Below are positions 43,459-51,828 of a stretch of 64,000 bases of DNA, in pieces. The number at the start of each line of letters is the position of its first letter. Within the stretch, counting starts at the first letter, position 1. Under the pieces are notes generated by a model. That model ran no database searches and had not been told where the DNA came from. It saw only the letters and a program-made list of their open reading frames with translations. Source of the stretch: JBLEFH01 sp047345645 (lineage in GTDB: Bacteria; Pseudomonadota; Alphaproteobacteria; Rhodobacterales; Rhodobacteraceae); the NCBI GenBank assembly GCA_047345645.1, contig JBLEFH010000010.1; one strand, written 5' to 3'. Position numbers and translations under genes: made by a program.

Positions 43459-44547
43459 ATGGAAAACCAGAACCCCCAAGCCCCCTCAAATGGACGTGAA
43501 GCGGCGCTTTTGCTCGCTTGGTACGACGAAAACGCCCGCGATTTGCCGTGGCGCGTGCCGCCGGGGGCGAATACCGCGCCCGATCCGTATGGCGTCTGGC
43601 TCTCCGAAGTCATGCTTCAGCAGACCACCGTGGCGGCGGTCCGCGAGTATTATCAAAAGTTTCTGGGTCTTTGGCCGGATGTGACTTCGCTCGCCGAAGC
43701 CGCAGACGAGGACGTCATGGCCGCATGGGCCGGGCTCGGCTACTACTCCCGCGCCCGCAACATGCTGAAAGCGGCGCGTTTTGTCGCCTTCGAGCGAAAC
43801 GGAGTGTTTCCAGACAGCGAAGCGGGCCTCCTCGCGCTGCCCGGCGTCGGCCCCTACACCGCCGCCGCCATCGCCGCGATAGCTTTCGGCGAGCGCGCCG
43901 TAGTGGTCGACGGCAATGTCGAGCGCGTCATGGCCCGCTATTTCGCCATCGACACGCCCCTGCCCGCCGCCAAACCGGAGCTTCGGGCGGCCATGGATCA
44001 CCTGACCCCCGCCCTCCGCTGCGGCGACTTCGCCCAAGCCGTGATGGATCTCGGCGCGACGGTCTGCAAACCCCGCACCCCCGACTGCCTCGCGTGCCCC
44101 TGGGCCGAAGGATGCGCCGCCCGCTCTGCCGGGACCGCCGACACCCTCCCCCGCAAAGCGCCAAAAAAGGCCAAACCCGAGCGCCGCGCCCACGCCCTCG
44201 TCGTCAGCGATGGCCGCGACATCCACCTCGAACGCCGCCCCGCCAAGGGCCTCCTCGGCGGCACGATGGGCGTGCCCCTCAGCGAGATGGTGGAATTTGC
44301 GGCAGGCGAAACGCCGCCGGACCTACCCGTGCCGTGGAAGACCTCCGAGACGCTGCGCTATTGCGGCGAGATCACCCACGTCTTCACCCATTTCCGCCTC
44401 ACGGTGAAGGTCTGGCGCAGCGATACGGATAAGGCGCACCCGCTGACACATAGCATGGAAACCGCCCTCGCCTCGGTCCCAACGCTGATGAAAAAGATCA
44501 TCCGGAAGGCGCAAGAGGCTGAGGACATGCCGAAATTGCCGCTTTAA
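43459..44547 (+). CDS. mutY: A/G-specific adenine glycosylase MutY
   Basis: Removes adenine mispaired with 8-oxoguanine. The 362-residue protein has the catalytic segment LSEVMLQQTTVAAVREYY, the HhH motif LALPGVGPYTAAAIAAIAFG with the catalytic Asp in AVVVDGNVERVMAR, and the iron-sulfur cluster loop CKPRTPDCLACPWAEGC. The C-terminal Nudix-like domain that reads 8-oxoG is present with GLLGGTMGVP. It is divergent from the DUF721 gene across 53 bp. Confidence 0.96.
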   Translation: MENQNPQAPSNGREAALLLAWYDENARDLPWRVPPGANTAPDPYGVWLSEVMLQQTTVAAVREYYQKFLGLWPDVTSLAEAADEDVMAAWAGLGYYSRARNMLKAARFVAFERNGVFPDSEAGLLALPGVGPYTAAAIAAIAFGERAVVVDGNVERVMARYFAIDTPLPAAKPELRAAMDHLTPALRCGDFAQAVMDLGATVCKPRTPDCLACPWAEGCAARSAGTADTLPRKAPKKAKPERRAHALVVSDGRDIHLERRPAKGLLGGTMGVPLSEMVEFAAGETPPDLPVPWKTSETLRYCGEITHVFTHFRLTVKVWRSDTDKAHPLTHSMETALASVPTLMKKIIRKAQEAEDMPKLPL

Positions 44548-44843
44548 CAGCATTGAGAGGCAGCCAGCAGCATTAAGTGCACCCGTCGAGTTAGCTTCTC
44601 TGGAACCTAACCGCCTAAGGCTCCTTTCGTCCTAAACGGTTGACCGCGAGCACCCGTATTCAAGCAGCGCAATTGTACAAATCGAGCTAAAAATTACTTC
44701 GGCGCAAAAAGGCCCGCACGCTGAAACCCTACTACAGAAAATTCATCCCAACTGCGTCGAGAGGCGTTTGGGGAATTTGAACAGGCCGGATGAGTGGATT
44801 TTCTGCGCAGGAGCACTATGATGCCGCGAGCGCTGAGAAGCCT

Positions 44844-44978
44844 ATGGCAAGACAACCGCGCCGGAACCACAGCCCGGTATTCAAAGCAAAGGTGGCGGTG
44901 GCAGCGATCAAGGGCGAAAAGACCCTGATCGAGTTGTCGCAGGATTTCGACGTGTATCCGAACCATCTCTTCGAAACT
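44844..44978 (+). pseudogene. IS3-family transposase OrfA N-terminal remnant
   Basis: Translation from the ATG at 44844 gives MARQPRRNHSPVFKAKVAVA and then AIKGEKTLIELSQDFDVYPN, which closely matches the helix-turn-helix start of IS3-family (IS407-like) OrfA proteins. After DVYPN the similarity stops, and the frame continues into unrelated sequence and then the microsatellite. No orfB or terminal inverted repeats are visible. The open frame as a whole (44790-45179) is therefore not a real gene. Confidence 0.8.
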
Positions 44979-45036
44979 GGCGAGGCTGCTTATAGATCTC
45001 CGTTTCTAGCTCTCACTGCAAACTGCACGCATTGTT

Positions 45037-45084
45037 TGATGCTGATGCTGATGCTGATGCTGATGCTGATGCTGATGCTGATGC
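45037..45084 (+). repeat. Hexanucleotide microsatellite (TGATGC)8
   Basis: Eight perfect tandem copies of TGATGC, followed by a partial TGC, between the IS3 remnant and flgD. Copy number changes would not alter reading frame because the unit is six bases. It is too short and lacks spacers, so it is not a CRISPR. Confidence 0.95.
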
Positions 45085-45331
45085 TGCATTTCAGCCAGTT
45101 TCATTATCAAGCCATTTATTCATCGCAAATGCAGTCCAATCCTCTCATCATCAGATTAGCCTCGCGCTCATCAAATTAGCGTCCTGTTAAGCTAACCACC
45201 TGCGTCTTCACTGAACCCAAAAGCAACTGGGCAGCCACTGAACCAAGCATAAAGCCAACGCATAAATCACCTAAGACCAATCAACGAGCCTCCGCCGTCA
45301 GTCAAAATCGCCCCTTCGCTCGGCATCTATA

Positions 45332-45985
45332 TCACCGTCGCGCCCGCCTAATCTGCGTCACCTCCGACTGAGCAATTTCGCCCCCGCCAGAAAGCCCGAG
45401 GATCATCCGGCCATCCTCCACGCTGACCTCCTCAACCGTCGCGTAGACAAGTCCCGGAGAGGTTTCGAGCAACTCCTCGCCCTCATAACTCTCGACCGCA
45501 AAACTGTATTCGCCGAGCGGGAGATCCGCCGTGCCGCCCCAATTGATCTCATTCGCCGTCGGCGACACCGCTTCCTTATGCACCACATTCCCGCTCGCGT
45601 CGCGAACCACCATCTGGGCGCCATCCGCCGTGGCGTGCGTGTCGTAGCGGATATTGATCGTCTCGCCGCGCCAGTCCGCGCGCGTGTCGGCCCGCACCTC
45701 CTTGCCGATCCAGTCCGCCGCGCCCACCTGCGCGCCGAGCGAGAGTTCAGCAAGGATCGCATCCAGCGACTTGTTGGTGTTCACTTGCTGCTCCACTGCA
45801 GAGAAATTCGCAAGCTGCGCGACAAACTCGGTCGACTCCAGCGGCTTGAGCGGATCCTGATTTTTCATCTGCGTTGTCAGCAGCTTGAGGAAGGTTTCGA
45901 AATCCCCCGTCGCGCTGGTCAGCGTTTTGGTTTGATCCGTTTTCGCGGACGCCGCCGTGGCGGGCTGCGTGTTCATCACGTCCAT
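45332..45985 (-). CDS. flgD: Flagellar hook assembly scaffold FlgD
   Basis: Hook-capping protein required for polymerising FlgE. The 217-residue protein has the conserved N-terminal stretch FLKLLTTQMKNQDPLKPLES and TEFVAQLANFSAVEQQVNTN, followed by Ig/FnIII-like strands in the C-terminal half (IRYDTHATADGAQMVV, GEYSFAVESYEG). It lies 12 bp downstream of the FliK-like gene on the same strand. The rest of the flagellar apparatus is not in this window. Confidence 0.93.
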   Translation of the reverse strand: MDVMNTQPATAASAKTDQTKTLTSATGDFETFLKLLTTQMKNQDPLKPLESTEFVAQLANFSAVEQQVNTNKSLDAILAELSLGAQVGAADWIGKEVRADTRADWRGETINIRYDTHATADGAQMVVRDASGNVVHKEAVSPTANEINWGGTADLPLGEYSFAVESYEGEELLETSPGLVYATVEEVSVEDGRMILGLSGGGEIAQSEVTQIRRARR

Positions 45986-45997
45986 AAGTTTCCCTCT

Positions 45998-47299
45998 CTA
46001 AAGCCGCATATCGAGGCGGCCAGACACCGTCCCTTGCGCCACAACAATCTGCTCCGTCTCAGGCGGCAGCGCGGCGAATGATGCTCCGTTTTCTTCCGCC
46101 AATCTGGGCGGCTCTCGCTCCGGCGCGTCTCCGAAATCAAGTTGCGCGCCTTCATAGCCTGCATCAACGAGGTTCTGCTGAAGCAGATCCGCGTGACGGC
46201 GCATGAGATCGACCACCTCAGGGCGTTCCGCCTGAACCATCGCCGTAACGCCTTGGTCTGTCACCGAAAGATGCATCGTCACCCGGCCCAACTCCGCAGG
46301 ATCGAGGCGAAGGACGACGCGCTCATGCCCGCCGAGTTTCTGCACCTCATAGTGCACAATCTCGGGACGCGGCATGTTCGCAACCTGCGGGGTCGTATGC
46401 GTTGCGACCACGTGAGGCGCATCTCGGCGCGCTATGTGCGAGATGCCGTCAATATCGATGTCCGGCGCGAGATCGGAAGAGAAATTTGAGGGTGGAGCCG
46501 CGTCTGACATCACGTCAACTCGCGTTTGCGGAGGGGGCGTGATCACGCGCGCGGCAGTATCATTATAAAGCTTCGGCTTGAGGTCGTCGACAGCCCCGAG
46601 CTTCGTTTCACCCTCATGCTCAAAGGCTTCGGCGACTTGGTCAGCCATCACACCGACATCTACAGACGAGGCGGTCATTGACATGCTTGCCAGAACTTCG
46701 CTGTTTGAGTTAGCCGGCACCGCACCTTTTGTCTCCTGCGGCGTCGAGGTGGCTTCCCAAAGCTGCCTTCTCGCATCGGGTGATTTGCTACGAACGGGCT
46801 CCGACTTCTTTTGCTCGGCCGTGACTTCGGCATTCGATGATTGCGTCTGCACGGACGCCGCAACGGCGGTTAAAGCAGGGTTGTCAGGAGAAGCTGCTAC
46901 ATCTTTGTCAGTTTGACGGGACGGTTCCGTCAGATCGCGAGCGGTATCGGCGATTTCCGTCGGGTATTGAAGGGCGTGCCCTTCCGCTTCCTCTTGCGCT
47001 GCGTCTGTTGAGATGTCGACATCAGCCTCCGGAGAAGACGCTGCAACCTCCAGAACATCTGTGCTTTCAGCGACCTCTTCATCTGAAGCAGTCGGATCAT
47101 CCTCGTCCGCCGACAACGCGGTGATCGCCTCCGCGAGATCTACTTCCTGCTCCGCAAACCCCTCATCCACCTGACTTTTCGTGAAAATCATATCGAAAGA
47201 GGCGACAGGCACCTCGGGGTCAACGCTGTCCACGGCCTTGGGCGACGGCTTCTTGTCCGCAGCCATGCTGGCCCCGAGAATCATCATCGCTTCGCTCAT
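45998..47299 (-). CDS. fliK: FliK-type flagellar hook-length control protein
   Basis: A 433-residue protein with a long, acidic, low-complexity N-terminal region (about 1-320, rich in Ala, Ser, Asp and Glu). The C-terminal Flg_hook domain (about 325-410) has RVVLRLDPAELGRVTMHLS and VQAERPEVVDLMRRHADLLQ. This two-part layout is typical of FliK, which measures hook length and switches secretion specificity. It precedes flgD and is divergent from cheL across 101 bp. The N-terminal region diverges quickly in this family, so only the C-terminal domain supports the call. Confidence 0.85.
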   Translation of the reverse strand: MSEAMMILGASMAADKKPSPKAVDSVDPEVPVASFDMIFTKSQVDEGFAEQEVDLAEAITALSADEDDPTASDEEVAESTDVLEVAASSPEADVDISTDAAQEEAEGHALQYPTEIADTARDLTEPSRQTDKDVAASPDNPALTAVAASVQTQSSNAEVTAEQKKSEPVRSKSPDARRQLWEATSTPQETKGAVPANSNSEVLASMSMTASSVDVGVMADQVAEAFEHEGETKLGAVDDLKPKLYNDTAARVITPPPQTRVDVMSDAAPPSNFSSDLAPDIDIDGISHIARRDAPHVVATHTTPQVANMPRPEIVHYEVQKLGGHERVVLRLDPAELGRVTMHLSVTDQGVTAMVQAERPEVVDLMRRHADLLQQNLVDAGYEGAQLDFGDAPEREPPRLAEENGASFAALPPETEQIVVAQGTVSGRLDMRL

Positions 47300-47400
47300 A
47301 GACGCATCACCCTCTCGATTTCGCTCGAAATTTTCACAGACAGACTAAGAAATCATTTACGCGAATCAGGCAGGTTGGGGCGTGAAAGAAGCGAGGTGCG

Positions 47401-47673
47401 ATGAGCGTTCACTCTGTAAATATGGCCGGTTTGGCGAAGGAGCCGCATCCGAAACTGCGTGCGGTGGCGCAGGATCTGGAGGCTAATTTTCTCGCGGAGA
47501 TGCTGAAATTCAGCGGGCTTGGCGAGTCTCGTGAAAGTTTCGGAGGCGGCGCGGGCGAGGATGCTTTCGCGTCCATGCTCACCACCGAATATGCCGATCT
47601 GCTTGCGGCGCAGGGCGGCGTCGGGCTTGGCGAGCAAATCTATCAATCCCTTGTGGAAAGGATGGCGGAATGA
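47401..47673 (+). CDS. cheL: Rod-binding protein (FlgJ N-terminal domain), CheL type
   Basis: A 90-residue protein corresponding to the rod-binding half of FlgJ without the muramidase domain; in alphaproteobacteria it is often named CheL. The core is AQDLEANFLAEMLKFSGLGE, followed by GEDAFASMLTTEYADLLAAQ and GGVGLGEQIYQSLV. It is expected to help rod assembly in the periplasm. It overlaps the FlgN-like gene by 4 nt and is divergent from fliK. Confidence 0.85.
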   Translation: MSVHSVNMAGLAKEPHPKLRAVAQDLEANFLAEMLKFSGLGESRESFGGGAGEDAFASMLTTEYADLLAAQGGVGLGEQIYQSLVERMAE

Positions 47674-48020
47674 TCAGTCGGATGCTGGCGCGGATGCGCT
47701 TGAAAACATTGGAAAGACTTCTTGAGGAAGAGCGGCGGCTTTTGCTTGCCGGAGAGCTCCACAAGCTGGTGGAATATGCGGCGCAGAAGGATGAGGCACT
47801 GCGGGTCATCGAGGCGATAGATGAAAGCGTCGCCGAACCGCTGGCGGAGTCGATCAAATCCGTGCGGGACAAGGCGGCGCGCAATGTCGGCCTGCTGAAA
47901 GCGGCCATGCGCGGGTTCAAAGAAGGCGTCGAGGCCGTTGCCGCGCTCCGGGCCGAGCAAGGCGCGCTGACGGTTTATGGCGAGTCGGGCCGGGCGGAAG
48001 CGCTGAAAACGCGGGCGTAG
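47670..48020 (+). CDS. FlgN-like flagellar protein
   Basis: A 116-residue, strongly helical, charged protein. The N-terminal coiled-coil LKTLERLLEEERRLLLAGEL and C-terminal AALRAEQGALTVYGESGRA resemble FlgN, the export chaperone for hook-filament junction proteins FlgK and FlgL. Similarity is by helical pattern and the YGxxG tail rather than strong identity, so the call is moderate. It overlaps cheL by 4 nt, which supports a flagellar role. Confidence 0.7.
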   Translation: MISRMLARMRLKTLERLLEEERRLLLAGELHKLVEYAAQKDEALRVIEAIDESVAEPLAESIKSVRDKAARNVGLLKAAMRGFKEGVEAVAALRAEQGALTVYGESGRAEALKTRA

Positions 48021-48026
48021 GCCGGA

Positions 48027-48377
48027 TCAGACGCAGTTGACGGTGAACTGGCGGAGCCGCAATTCGGCTGTCGCTTCCTGATTGCGCTGACCAATGCCCT
48101 TGCCGTCGCCAGCGCTCACGGCACTCTTGCCTTGGGCGGCGCAGATGCTTTGGGTGTCCGCCGTCGCGCGGGCTTCTGTGGTCACTTCGGGATCATAGGT
48201 CACCAAGACTTCGGAACCGATCTGGAATTGCATGTGAATGCCACGCGACATCAAGGGGTTCTGCGCCGTGATATCCCCCTGCCCGATCGCGCCGGCATTG
48301 CTCGTCGGCGTCGAGGTGGTCGTGCTGCTTGCGCCGCAAGCCGCCAGGAAAAACAGGGGAAGAAAAGCGTAGCGCAT
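48027..48377 (-). CDS. Hypothetical lipoprotein
   Basis: A 116-residue protein with a lipoprotein signal (MRYAFLPLFFLAACGAS, lipobox LAAC) and then a Thr/Ser-rich linker. The body contains MSRGIHMQFQIGSEVLVTYD and two cysteines (SICAAQGK and the C-terminal VNCV) that could form a disulfide in the periplasm. I do not recognise the family. It converges on the FlgN-like gene with a 6-bp gap. Confidence 0.75.
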   Translation of the reverse strand: MRYAFLPLFFLAACGASSTTTSTPTSNAGAIGQGDITAQNPLMSRGIHMQFQIGSEVLVTYDPEVTTEARATADTQSICAAQGKSAVSAGDGKGIGQRNQEATAELRLRQFTVNCV

Positions 48378-48466
48378 ACCAACACTCCATGATTGATCTG
48401 CGCCACGCTATCACCGCCCGCGCGCCGCGATCAAGCGGGCGCGGACGGGCGAGACATAAGAAAGCG

Positions 48467-48895
48467 TTACCAGCTTCCGGTGTTTTCCATGCTAGCCCAA
48501 GGCTCTTGCGGTGGAAGGTGGTCCCCCTCCTGCAAAATCTCGATGGAAATGCCGTCAGGGGATTTCACAAAGGCCATATGCCCGTCCCGCGGCGGGCGGT
48601 TGATCGTGACCCCCGCATCCATCATTTTCTGGCAGGTCTCATAGATATTCGCGACGCGATAGGCGAGATGGCCGAAATTCCGCCCGCCCTCATAGGTTTC
48701 GTCGCTATCCCAGTTATATGTCAGCTCCACTTCGGCCGCGTCCTGACCCGGAGGCGCGAGGAAGACCAGCGTGAATTGTCCTTTTTCGTTTTCCATCCGG
48801 CGACGTTCCTCTAAACCAAGAAGGTCGCAGTAGAATTTTTTGGACTCTTCGATGTCGCGCACACGGACCATTGTGTGCAGATAGCGGATACTCAT
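48467..48895 (-). CDS. gloA: Lactoylglutathione lyase (glyoxalase I)
   Basis: A 142-residue VOC enzyme that isomerises the hemithioacetal of methylglyoxal and glutathione to S-lactoylglutathione. Family motifs: RYLHTMVRVRDIEESKKFYC, LVFLAPPGQDAAEVELTYNW, GHLAYRV and FVKSPDGISIEILQEG carry the metal ligands (His, Glu, His, Glu). The ATG at 48895 follows AAGGAGGACC. The longer frame upstream runs into the divergent thyX leader and is rejected. Confidence 0.93.
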   Translation of the reverse strand: MSIRYLHTMVRVRDIEESKKFYCDLLGLEERRRMENEKGQFTLVFLAPPGQDAAEVELTYNWDSDETYEGGRNFGHLAYRVANIYETCQKMMDAGVTINRPPRDGHMAFVKSPDGISIEILQEGDHLPPQEPWASMENTGSW

Positions 48896-48927
48896 AGGGT
48901 CCTCCTTAGTGTTGATGGGAGTAACAT

Positions 48928-49839
48928 ATGCCGCTTTCACCCGAGCAAAAGGCCGAAATTGAAGAACAACGTTCTGAAATCCGGGAGACGCGCCGCGCGG
49001 TGGCCCCCGGCATGGAGGCGCATCTTTACGAGGCGAAAGAGGTTCTCGACCACGGTTTTGTCCGGGTGATCGACTATATGGGCGACGATGCGGCCATCGT
49101 TCAGGCGGCGCGGGTGTCCTATGGGCGCGGCACGAAAGCGGTGCAGAATGACGAGGGGCTGATCCGATATTTGATGCGTCATTGGCACTCGACACCGTTC
49201 GAGATGTGCGAGATCAAGCTGCATGTGAAGCTGCCGGTTTTCGTGGCGCGGCAATGGATCCGGCACCGGACGGCGAATGTGAATGAATATTCGGCGCGAT
49301 ATTCGATTCTGGATCGCGAGTTTTACATTCCGGCGCCGGAAAACCTGTCCGCGCAGTCGAAAAACAACAAACAGGGCCGCGGCGCGGTTCTGGAGGGCGA
49401 GGAAGCGGCGCGGGTGCTCGATCTGCTGAAAACCGACGCCGAGCGCGCTTACGACCATTACGAGGACATGCTGTCGACGGACGGTCAGCAGGGTCTCGCG
49501 CGGGAATTGGCGCGGATGAACCTACCCGCCAATGTCTATACGCAATGGTATTGGAAAACCGATTTGCACAATCTTTTCCACTTCTTGCGCCTGCGCGCGG
49601 ACGCCCATGCGCAATATGAGATCCGCGTCTATGCCGATGCGATTGCCGATGTGGTGAAGGACTGGGTGCCGATGGCGCACAAGGCTTTCGAGGACTACGG
49701 CATGGGCGGCGCGCAACTCTCCCGCATGGGCGTCGACTGCCTCCGCCGGATGCTGTCCGGCGAAAAGGTCACGCAGGAAAACAGCGGCATGAGCGCGCGG
49801 GAATGGCGAGAGTTTGAGGGGATTATAAAAGCGAGTTAA
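48928..49839 (+). CDS. thyX: FAD-dependent thymidylate synthase ThyX
   Basis: Flavin-dependent synthase that methylates dUMP using methylene-THF and NADPH. The 303-residue protein carries the ThyX signature RHRTANVNEYSARYSI, with the conserved RHR near 108-110 and Ser replaced by Ala-Asn in the variable position. IRYLMRHWHSTPFEMCEIKL and the C-terminal NLFHFLRLRADAHAQYEIR are also family segments. It is divergent from gloA by 32 bp. A hairpin overlapping the stop codon may end transcription. Confidence 0.95.
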   Translation: MPLSPEQKAEIEEQRSEIRETRRAVAPGMEAHLYEAKEVLDHGFVRVIDYMGDDAAIVQAARVSYGRGTKAVQNDEGLIRYLMRHWHSTPFEMCEIKLHVKLPVFVARQWIRHRTANVNEYSARYSILDREFYIPAPENLSAQSKNNKQGRGAVLEGEEAARVLDLLKTDAERAYDHYEDMLSTDGQQGLARELARMNLPANVYTQWYWKTDLHNLFHFLRLRADAHAQYEIRVYADAIADVVKDWVPMAHKAFEDYGMGGAQLSRMGVDCLRRMLSGEKVTQENSGMSAREWREFEGIIKAS

Positions 49840-49850
49840 AAACTCGCTTT
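49828..49850. terminator. Hairpin at the thyX stop, possible bidirectional terminator
   Basis: A 9-bp stem (AAAGCGAGT / ACTCGCTTT, loop TAAAA) contains the thyX TAA codon in its loop. T tracts are short on both sides, so efficiency is uncertain. It could serve both thyX and the small converging gene. Confidence 0.5.
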
Positions 49851-49867
49851 AGAAACTTCAGCTTTTT

Positions 49868-50065
49868 CTATTTCTCTTTCACCGTGGTAGCTGGATGAGC
49901 ATTAGCATAACGCTCGCTTACAAACCGCCCAGTTTTGGCGCTTCTAGGACTACCTGTAGGAGCGCCGCCACGCTTTTCAGAAAGAGTAGTTGATGGGTGT
50001 GTTTTCGCATACCTCTCCGAAACAAACTGACCCGACTTCGAACTTCTATGATTTTTACCGGCCAT
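49868..50065 (-). CDS. Small basic protein with internal duplication
   Basis: A 65-residue hydrophilic protein read from the ATG at 50065, which follows GAGG 6 nt upstream; a longer frame starts at 50089. It consists of two similar halves: SKSGQFVSERYAKTHPSTT near 9-27 and AKTGRFVSERYANAHPATT near 41-59, joined by a Lys/Gly/Pro segment. Similar short repeats occur in small proteins of unknown function in mobile and chromosomal contexts. I do not recognise a function; a nucleic-acid-binding or stress role is possible given the charge. Confidence 0.7.
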   Translation of the reverse strand: MAGKNHRSSKSGQFVSERYAKTHPSTTLSEKRGGAPTGSPRSAKTGRFVSERYANAHPATTVKEK

Positions 50066-50166
50066 CTCATACCTCATGTGGTGTAACATTTAATGACACA
50101 CACTATATCGAGATATACCGATTCGATCAAACTAAATGGAACGAAGGCGGAACAGGCTTTTCCAGC

Positions 50167-51033
50167 CTAACGCCCCCATCGCCGGTGGAGCCAATACCAT
50201 TGCCCCGGATGCGTTTCGACGCGGGCGGAGAGGCGGGTGTTGATCTCGCGGGTCATGGTTTCGGCGTCGCTTGGGGGGATCGGGGCCTCGAAGGCGATGT
50301 CGATCTCGTTGGGGTCTTCGCGGCGAATGCCGAAAGCGGGGACCATGGGAATGCCGTATTTCAGCGCCAGTTGCGCGGGCGCGATGGAGGTCAGCGCGTC
50401 ATGGCCGAGGAAGGGGATGTCCTTGCCTTTACGGAATTTTTGGTCCGTCAGGATGGCCACGAAGCCGCCTGAACGGAGGTGTTTGATCATCGCGCGCATC
50501 CCTTCTGGGCCGCTGTCGAACATCGGCTCGCCGCCCTCGGCGGTCATGCGGACGAAGAGATCGTTGTAATAGCCGTTATTGTTGTCGCGATAGATCGCGC
50601 CGGTCGGCAGGCCCTCGGCTTGCAGCACGGCGCGGATGGCTTCCCATTGGCCGAAATGGCCGGAGACGATGATCGCGCCTTTGCCCTTGGCGGCGCGTAG
50701 AACGTCGAGACCGGGGCCGCTTGGGTGGAAATGGGTCAGGCGCTGCTGGAATTGGTCGTTGTTGAGGAGTTCCGATAAGCCGCGGGTGACATTGCCGCCG
50801 ACGGCGCGGATGATCTCGGCGCGACGGGCCTCGGGCAAATTGGGCCAGATGAGGGCGAGGTTTTTCTCCACCCGGCGGCGCGGGCCGAGGGGGAGCGCGA
50901 TCAGGAGCCGCCCGAGCGACGCCCAGAGGGCGGCGCGGGTCTCGAAAGGCAGCGGGCGGGTCAGGCCCCACCACAGGCGCACAGGAAGAAATTCAAACCA
51001 CCTGCGCAAGGTTTTCTGGTTTCGCGTTTGCAT
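50167..51033 (-). CDS. Lysophospholipid/lipid A acyltransferase of the LpxL/HtrB family
   Basis: A 288-residue membrane-associated acyltransferase that probably adds a secondary acyl chain to lipid A. The H-x4-E motif is GHFGQWEAIRAVLQ near 125 and the second motif is LTDQKFRKGKDIPFLG. The C-terminal END region QWYWLHRRWGR is typical of LpxL. Hydrophobic residues near the N-terminus (WWGLTRPLPF) can anchor it. It is divergent from cobB by 45 bp. LpxL, LpxM or LpxP type cannot be decided. Confidence 0.9.
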   Translation of the reverse strand: MQTRNQKTLRRWFEFLPVRLWWGLTRPLPFETRAALWASLGRLLIALPLGPRRRVEKNLALIWPNLPEARRAEIIRAVGGNVTRGLSELLNNDQFQQRLTHFHPSGPGLDVLRAAKGKGAIIVSGHFGQWEAIRAVLQAEGLPTGAIYRDNNNGYYNDLFVRMTAEGGEPMFDSGPEGMRAMIKHLRSGGFVAILTDQKFRKGKDIPFLGHDALTSIAPAQLALKYGIPMVPAFGIRREDPNEIDIAFEAPIPPSDAETMTREINTRLSARVETHPGQWYWLHRRWGR

Positions 51034-51078
51034 CCCTGTCCGCTAGCATGGCAGCCGTGACCGGGGAAGGGAGTTGCT

Positions 51079-51780
51079 ATGCAAAAGATCGTGGTTTTGA
51101 GCGGGGCGGGGCTGTCGGCGGAGAGCGGCATTCGCACCTTTCGCGACACGGGCGGTCTGTGGGAGGATCACGCCATTGAGGATGTGGCGACCCCGGAGGC
51201 TTTCGCGCGTAACCCCAAGCTGGTTCAGGAGTTTTACAATATGCGCCGCCGTCAGGCGAAGGATGTCCAGCCCAATCCGGCCCATGAGGCGCTGGCGCGG
51301 CTCTGGCAGTCGGCCCCGGAGAAGGTCACGCTGGTGACGCAAAATATCGAGGATTTGCTGACCCAGGCCGGGGCGGAGGATGTGGTGCATATGCATGGGA
51401 GCCTCTTTTCGGCGCTGTGCCTGAGATGCGGCGCGCGGTCGGACTGGCGGGAGGATATGGGGGCGGAAAGCGTCTGCCCGGCTTGCGATCGGGCGGGCGG
51501 GCTGCGGCCCGATATCGTGTGGTTTGGCGAAATTCCCTATCATATGGAGCGCATCGAGGCGGCGCTGGCGGATTGCGATATGTTCGTCTCGGTCGGCACC
51601 AGCGGGACGGTGTATCCGGCGGCAGGTTTCGTGCAAATGGCGCAGATGGTGGGCGCGCGACGGGTTGAGCTAAACATGGAGGCGACGGCCCCGCATCTTT
51701 ATGACGAGAGCCATCAGGGACCCGCCAGCGAGACGGTGCCGGCCTTTGTGGATCGGGTGCTTGGTGAGGCGCTCCCTTAA
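51079..51780 (+). CDS. cobB: NAD-dependent protein deacylase (sirtuin, CobB type)
   Basis: A 233-residue sirtuin that removes acyl groups from lysine at the expense of NAD. The NAD-binding start GAGLSAESGIRTFRD and the QNIEDLL and HMHGSLF motifs, which hold the catalytic His, are intact. The zinc module is CLRCGARS ... CPACDRAGG. RPDIVWFGEIPYHM and SVGTSGTVYPAAGF complete the pocket. It reads toward hslV with a 48-bp gap. Confidence 0.95.
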   Translation: MQKIVVLSGAGLSAESGIRTFRDTGGLWEDHAIEDVATPEAFARNPKLVQEFYNMRRRQAKDVQPNPAHEALARLWQSAPEKVTLVTQNIEDLLTQAGAEDVVHMHGSLFSALCLRCGARSDWREDMGAESVCPACDRAGGLRPDIVWFGEIPYHMERIEAALADCDMFVSVGTSGTVYPAAGFVQMAQMVGARRVELNMEATAPHLYDESHQGPASETVPAFVDRVLGEALP

Positions 51781-51828
51781 CATTGCCGCCCATTCTGCCT
51801 ATATCGGCCCGAACTGAGGAGGACGATT

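Larger units (their letters stand above)
44548..45331. other. 784-bp degenerate intergenic region
   Basis: This stretch between mutY and flgD lacks an intact gene and is visibly lower in GC than its flanks. It holds an IS3-type orfA remnant (44844-44978), a hexanucleotide microsatellite (45037-45084) and an imperfect direct repeat of CTCATCA-ATTAGC near 45145-45178. The first 290 bp and last 150 bp show nothing I recognise. It looks like a decayed insertion site. Confidence 0.6.

Noticed and set aside
45037..45084. Tandem repeat considered as a CRISPR
   Set aside because: Unit is 6 bp with no spacers, and no cas genes are present.
44790..45179. 129-residue open frame containing a Leu-Met repeat
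   Set aside because: It joins an IS3 OrfA remnant to a microsatellite translation; not an intact gene.
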